Below are positions 59,930 through 64,000 of a stretch of 64,000 nt of DNA, in pieces. The stretch is taken from assembly GCF_030272615.1 (NCBI RefSeq), contig NC_081408.1, positions 303,091,450 through 303,155,449 on the forward strand, in the 5' to 3' direction. The notes beneath the pieces are model-generated. The model was not told the DNA's origin. It made no database searches and saw only the letters and a program-made list of their open reading frames with translations. The stretch comes from Cryptomeria japonica (taxonomy: Eukaryota; Streptophyta; Pinopsida; Cupressales; Cupressaceae). The first letter of the stretch is position 1, and each line of letters begins with the position of its first letter. Position numbers and translations under genes: made by a program.

Positions 59930-60180
59930 GGTACATATAAATGCCCATGAGCTGATTTTTACATGTTTAGGGGCATAATTTTGTATATTTAAATGGCAAT
60001 GTGCTGATTTGTACATATGTACATGCCAAATTTTGTATATTAAAATGGTGATGAGCTGAATCACACATATTGTAATGCCAAATTTTGTATAAAATCCCAT
60101 GAGATGATTTGTAAGACATTTTTTTTAATAATCAAATAGCCAAGAGCTAATTTGACCATATTTAGAGGCAAATTTTTGAA
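59930..60180 (+). repeat. About 58-bp AT-rich tandem repeat
   Basis: Four or more units containing (C/G)ATGAGCTGATTT and (C/G)CAAATTTTGTATA lie directly after the gene's last exon. They are diverged and degrade towards 60180. Confidence 0.7.
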
Positions 60181-60403
60181 TAATATATGACAATATTTTG
60201 TGATTATGTTTTGAGTATATGTTATGTGTCCCTGGTCAATCATGAGCATTCTTGATTCTTGTATAATCATGGAGAATTATTTGAGTTATTATCGGGTCAT
60301 AGGGGTCATAGATTGAGACTAGATACAATTTGAGCAGAAATTGTCATTGTTGTCAAAAAAATTGTCAAAAAAGTTGTCAAGCAACTTCTACATTGCATCA
60401 GTA

Positions 60404-62664
60404 GGGTATGACTCTCAACATTCTGGCACTTTGAGATGCACGATAGGAGCATGCCTAGTGTAAATTTTCCCACCCGGATGTGCTCGTAATCCTGATTTGT
60501 GCACACAATGAACCAAATCAATTCTAGCCAATCCTACAACTTTGCATTGCATGCAACTGACAATTTTTGCAATAGGTGAAAAAATGCTACCAATTGAAAA
60601 TGGCTTTGAGTCATCAAAAGCCAAGATAGGTCATTGTAGAGGAGCCTCATGCGACCCCACAGGTTTAAACGGATCAACCATATGTGTCCTGTATTTGAAG
60701 AACTAGTCCGTCAAATTTTGACAATTTTTTGGACTCAGGGCACTTGAGAAATCACCTCGGTACGGTATGAATCTCGATGTTTCGGCGCTTTGGGATGCAT
60801 GAGAGGAGCATGCATAGCATAAAATTTCCCACCCAGACACACTCACGATGTCGGATTGTGCACACGACGAACCAAATCAATTATAGCCAATCTTGCAACT
60901 TTGCATTGCATGGAACTGACGGTTTTTGTAGTAGGCAAAAAATACTACCAATTGAAAATGGCTCCGAGTCATCAGAAAATGAGATAGGCCATTGTAGAGG
61001 AGCATCACGTGACCCCACAGGTTCAAACGGATCAACCATATGTGCCTTGGATTTGAAGAAATAGCCCATCAAATTTTGACATTTTTTAGACTCAAGGCAC
61101 TTGAGAGATCGGCCTGGTACGGTATGAATCTCAATGTTCTGGTGCTTTAGGATGCATGAGAGGAGCATGTATAGCACAAAAATTCCCACCCAGATGCACT
61201 CGTGATGTCGGATTATGCGCACGATGAACCAAATCAATTCTAGCCAATCCTGTAACTTTGCATGCAACTAATAGTTTTTGCAACAGGCGAAAAAATGCTA
61301 CCAATTGAAAATGGCTCCAAGTCGTCAAAAACCAAGATAGGCCATTGTAGAGGAGCCTCACGTGACCCCACAGGTTCAAATGGATTGACCATATGTGTCT
61401 TGGATTGGAAGAAACACTCCGTCAAATTTTGACAATTTTTTGGACTCATGGCACTTGAGAGATCACCCCGGTACGGTATGACTCTCGACGTTTCGATGCT
61501 TTGGGATGCACAATAGGGGCATGCCTAGTGTAAACCTACCCACCTAGATGTTCTCATGACATTGGTTTGTGCACACGACGAACCGAATCAATTCTAGCCA
61601 ATCTTGCAACTTTGCATTGCATGCAACTGACAGTTTTTGTAGCAGGCGAAAAAATGCTACGAATTGAAAATGGCTCTGACTCATCAAAAACTGAGATAGG
61701 ACATTGCAGAGGAGCCTCATGCGACCCTATAGGTTCAAATGGATTGACCATGTGTATCCTGGATTGGAAGAAATAGTCCATCAAATTTTCACAATTTTTT
61801 GGACTCATGGCACTTGAGAGATCGCCCCGATACAATATGATTCTTGATGTTCTGACGCTTTGGGATGCATGACAGAGGCATGCCTAGCATAAAATTGCCC
61901 ACCTAAACACACTCATGATGTCGGTTTGTGCACACGACGAACCGAATCAATTCTAGCCAATCTTGCAACTTTGCATTGCATGCAACTGACGGTTTTTGCA
62001 GCAAGCAAAAAATGCTACCAATTGAAAATGGCTCTGAGTCATCAAAAATAGAGATAGGACATTGTATAGGAGCCTCACATGACCCCAAGGGTTCAAATAG
62101 ATTGGCCATATGTGTCCTGGATTTGAAGAAACAGTCCGTCAAATTTTGATAATTTTTTGGACTTAGGACACTTGAGAGATCACACGGGTACAGTATGACT
62201 CTCAACATTTCGACGCTTTGAGATGCATGACAGGGGCATACCTAGCGTAAAATTGACCACCCAGATGCTCTCATGATGTCAGTTTGTGCACACGATAGGC
62301 TAAATCAATTATAGCCAATCCTGCAACTTTGCATTGCATGCAACTAACGGTTTTTGCAGCAGGCAAAAAAATGCTACCAATTGAAAATGGCTCCGAGTCG
62401 TCAGAAACTGAGATAGGCCATTGTAGAGGAAATTCACGTGACCCCATGGGTTCAAACGGATTGACCATATGTGTCCTAGATTTAAAGAAGCAATCCGTCA
62501 AATTTTAATAATATTTTGGACTCAAGGCACTTGAGAGATCGCATTGGTATGGTATGACTCTCGACGTTCCGGTGCTTTGGGATGCATGAGAGGGGCATGC
62601 CTAGCATAAAACTTCCCACCTGGACATGCTCATGACATTGGTTTGTGCACACGATGAACAAAAT
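60404..62664. repeat. 358-bp satellite array, about 6.3 copies
   Basis: Landmark GTGCACACGA(C/T)GAAC begins at about 60499, 60857, 61216, 61569, 61928, 62286 and 62646, a period of 353-360 bp. Other conserved phrases are ATTGAAAATGGCTC(C/T)GA, GTGACCCCACAGGTTCAAA and CGGTACGGTATGACTCTCGA. Many copy differences are at CpG. Open minus-strand stretches of 70-130 codons recur, but the period is not a multiple of three, so this is not a protein repeat. Confidence 0.95.
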
Positions 62665-62736
62665 TTGACCATTACGAGCGTGAGGGTGCTCTCGCACCAA
62701 ACACATATTGTTGTTTATATTCATATTGTTGATTTT

Positions 62737-63010
62737 TTTTGTTTATATTCATATTGTTGATTACATATGCAAATATTCATTTACATTTATAAAAGGGCAG
62801 CCACCAAATACAATGAATACACAATGAACAGAATACAAGGAGTTTTGTAGGGTTAATTCAACATTTATCAAATCATATTCCACGATTGCAATGTTTTATA
62901 TCATATATTTTTGTTGTTTATATTCATATTGTTGATTACATAGGCAAATGATCAATTAAATTTAGAAAAGGACAACCACAAAATACAACAAATACAAAAT
63001 AATGAACTTA
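62737..63010 (+). repeat. Two-copy direct repeat of about 95 bp
   Basis: GTTTATATTCATATTGTTGATTACAT begins copies at about 62740 and 62917 (shown here as a 20-base core TTCATATTGTTGATTACAT); both continue through a region with CACCAAATACAA or CACAAAATACAA. Confidence 0.7.
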
Positions 63011-63191
63011 GTACACATTTATTGGATCGAATATCGACATTTATATATATATAAAAAAGGCATGTTTGCCAAGTCAATACAAGTATTACAAAAATGTGGC
63101 ATATGCCATGTCCAAATCGATATACAATAAAAATGTAGAATATATCTACATGTATTGGTCATTATATGACCAAAAATAACACTATATGATC

Positions 63192-63774
63192 CTAAACTTG
63201 TGGTGGATCATGAAAATCAAGCCTCTTCGATGCATTACGCACCTCTGTAGATGGCTGCAAAACCACAATTCAAAAGCCAAGTTAGAATTCTTTTGTAGAA
63301 AATAGTTCACAATTAACAACATAACTATGCATTTAACTATAATTCCTTTGCAATTTAAATGTAGATTACCTCATTGGCTGATCTAGGAGCTAATGTCTTC
63401 GCTCTCCTCTCCTTGTCGCTCTTAGGAGTTTTCTTGAAGACATACTTAAATGGATCCACGTTATGGTCATATCGCAAAGGGGTCTATTGTAGATTAAATG
63501 TACAATTAATACAATGTGCTAACATAAATATATCAAAAACACTTAAAAGCTATAATATAGAGAACAATGACGTACCTGTGCCTAAGATGCTTCTCCAATG
63601 GACTGAGGATGGTTCACCATTGATGGAGAAACTGTCGCTATTTCCTATACAAAAAATGTTCAAAGATTAAATACAATTAATTTTGCATATCAAACAAAAG
63701 TGAACCGGATCCTGAGATGCTTCTCTAGTGCACAGAGGAGGGTTTGCCATTGATGAAATAGGTATGGATATTTC
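63192..63774 (-). CDS. 3' end of a multi-exon gene, unknown product
   Basis: Four minus-strand exons have GT-AG borders and all are phase 0: 63706-63774 (69 bases), 63576-63644 (69), 63370-63483 (114) and 63192-63254 (63, ending in TAG). The 69-base exons are a diverged duplicate, EISIPISSMANPPL and EIATVSPSMVNHPQ. The 114-base exon encodes VDPFKYVFKKTPKSDKERRA, basic and probably nuclear. The last exon ends KRLDFHDPPQV. Exon 63576-63644 carries a TAG three codons before its end, readable as CAG mutated. The 5' part is off the right edge. No family is recognised. Confidence 0.65.
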
Positions 63775-63819
63775 CTGTATGAAAAAATTATAAGATTATA
63801 GTATATCACAAGTTCACAT

Positions 63820-63960
63820 TTACGCATGCATATAATCATGAAATCAAGAAAATAAAGTAGAGATACATAACTCCGCCCTCTCTTGATCCACGGGTGAATC
63901 AAGTGCATTCAACAAATCAACATAGTTCAATGGTCATTGTACATGTAAAATAGACAAAAG
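63820..63960 (-). CDS. Possible additional upstream exon
   Basis: The minus strand reads NYVDLLNALDSPVDQERAEL near 63870-63935 with candidate donors just below. Phase does not join the next exon with confidence and no acceptor is seen. Confidence 0.25.
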
Positions 63961-64000
63961 AAACTAATCAATCTACAAACCCTGACTAATACTTGATTTC

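Noticed and set aside
60300-62724. Repeated 70-130 codon minus-strand ORFs
   Set aside because: They repeat because the 358-bp satellite repeats; the period is not a multiple of three, so no continuous repeat protein is possible.

Overview
This is a plant nuclear window built almost entirely of nested transposable elements, with one receptor-kinase pseudogene. There are no prokaryotic features. Plant lineage markers are a Tat-lineage Ty3/gypsy element with a plant-mobile-domain antisense ORF, a plant L1-type LINE with a DUF4283-type ORF1, and a class XII-type LRR receptor kinase with the conserved kinase intron. Low gene density, very large and old elements, and layered insertions suggest a big gymnosperm-like genome (conifer is an inference, not proven).

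Layout. 0.3-3.95 kb: minus-strand partial Ty3/gypsy element (RT, protease, gag, PBS, LTR). A 373-bp TRIM element sits inside its RT with a near-perfect 5-bp target duplication. 4.8-5.5 kb: a long foldback repeat, then a tRNA-derived SINE with an 18-bp target duplication. 6.5-8.3 kb: unidentified minus-strand ORF fragments. 8.5-13.6 kb: minus-strand LINE (ORF1 with DUF4283 and zinc knuckle; ORF2 with endonuclease, RT, zf-RVT and the start of an RNase H domain). 14.8-16.8 kb: LRR receptor-kinase pseudogene. 17.1-18.3 kb: candidate gypsy LTR. 18.5-24.5 kb: complete but old Ty1/copia element. 24.9-27.2 kb: decayed gag-like remnant and tandem repeats.

27.19-45.59 kb: an 18.4-kb Tat-type Ty3/gypsy element with matched 1,152-bp LTRs and a perfect CTTGG target duplication. 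Its gag-pol is one uninterrupted frame of about 2,605 codons broken only by about 18 stop codons. It carries a G-patch-like segment, two RNase H domains, and an antisense plant-mobile-domain ORF in its 3' part. 45.6-50 kb: non-coding, with an ABRE/G-box cluster. 50-54 kb: microsatellites, an 803-bp duplication packed with bidirectional 20-bp repeats, and a 1.1-kb polypyrimidine tract.

53.6-63.9 kb is the part I find most interesting. A multi-domain transposase-like gene (basic N-terminus, helix-turn-helix, Cys clusters, D-N-x-x-x-Q-F and H-G-K-G-x-x-D-G motifs, C-terminal beta-rich domain) is cut by a 2.76-kb non-autonomous LTR element with a perfect AAAGA duplication. Past the gene lies a 358-bp satellite array (about 6.3 copies), then the 3' end of a convergent minus-strand multi-exon gene with clean GT-AG introns and a duplicated 69-bp exon. 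I could not assign the transposase-like protein to a named superfamily from memory. The two convergent genes may belong to one large DNA transposon (inference).
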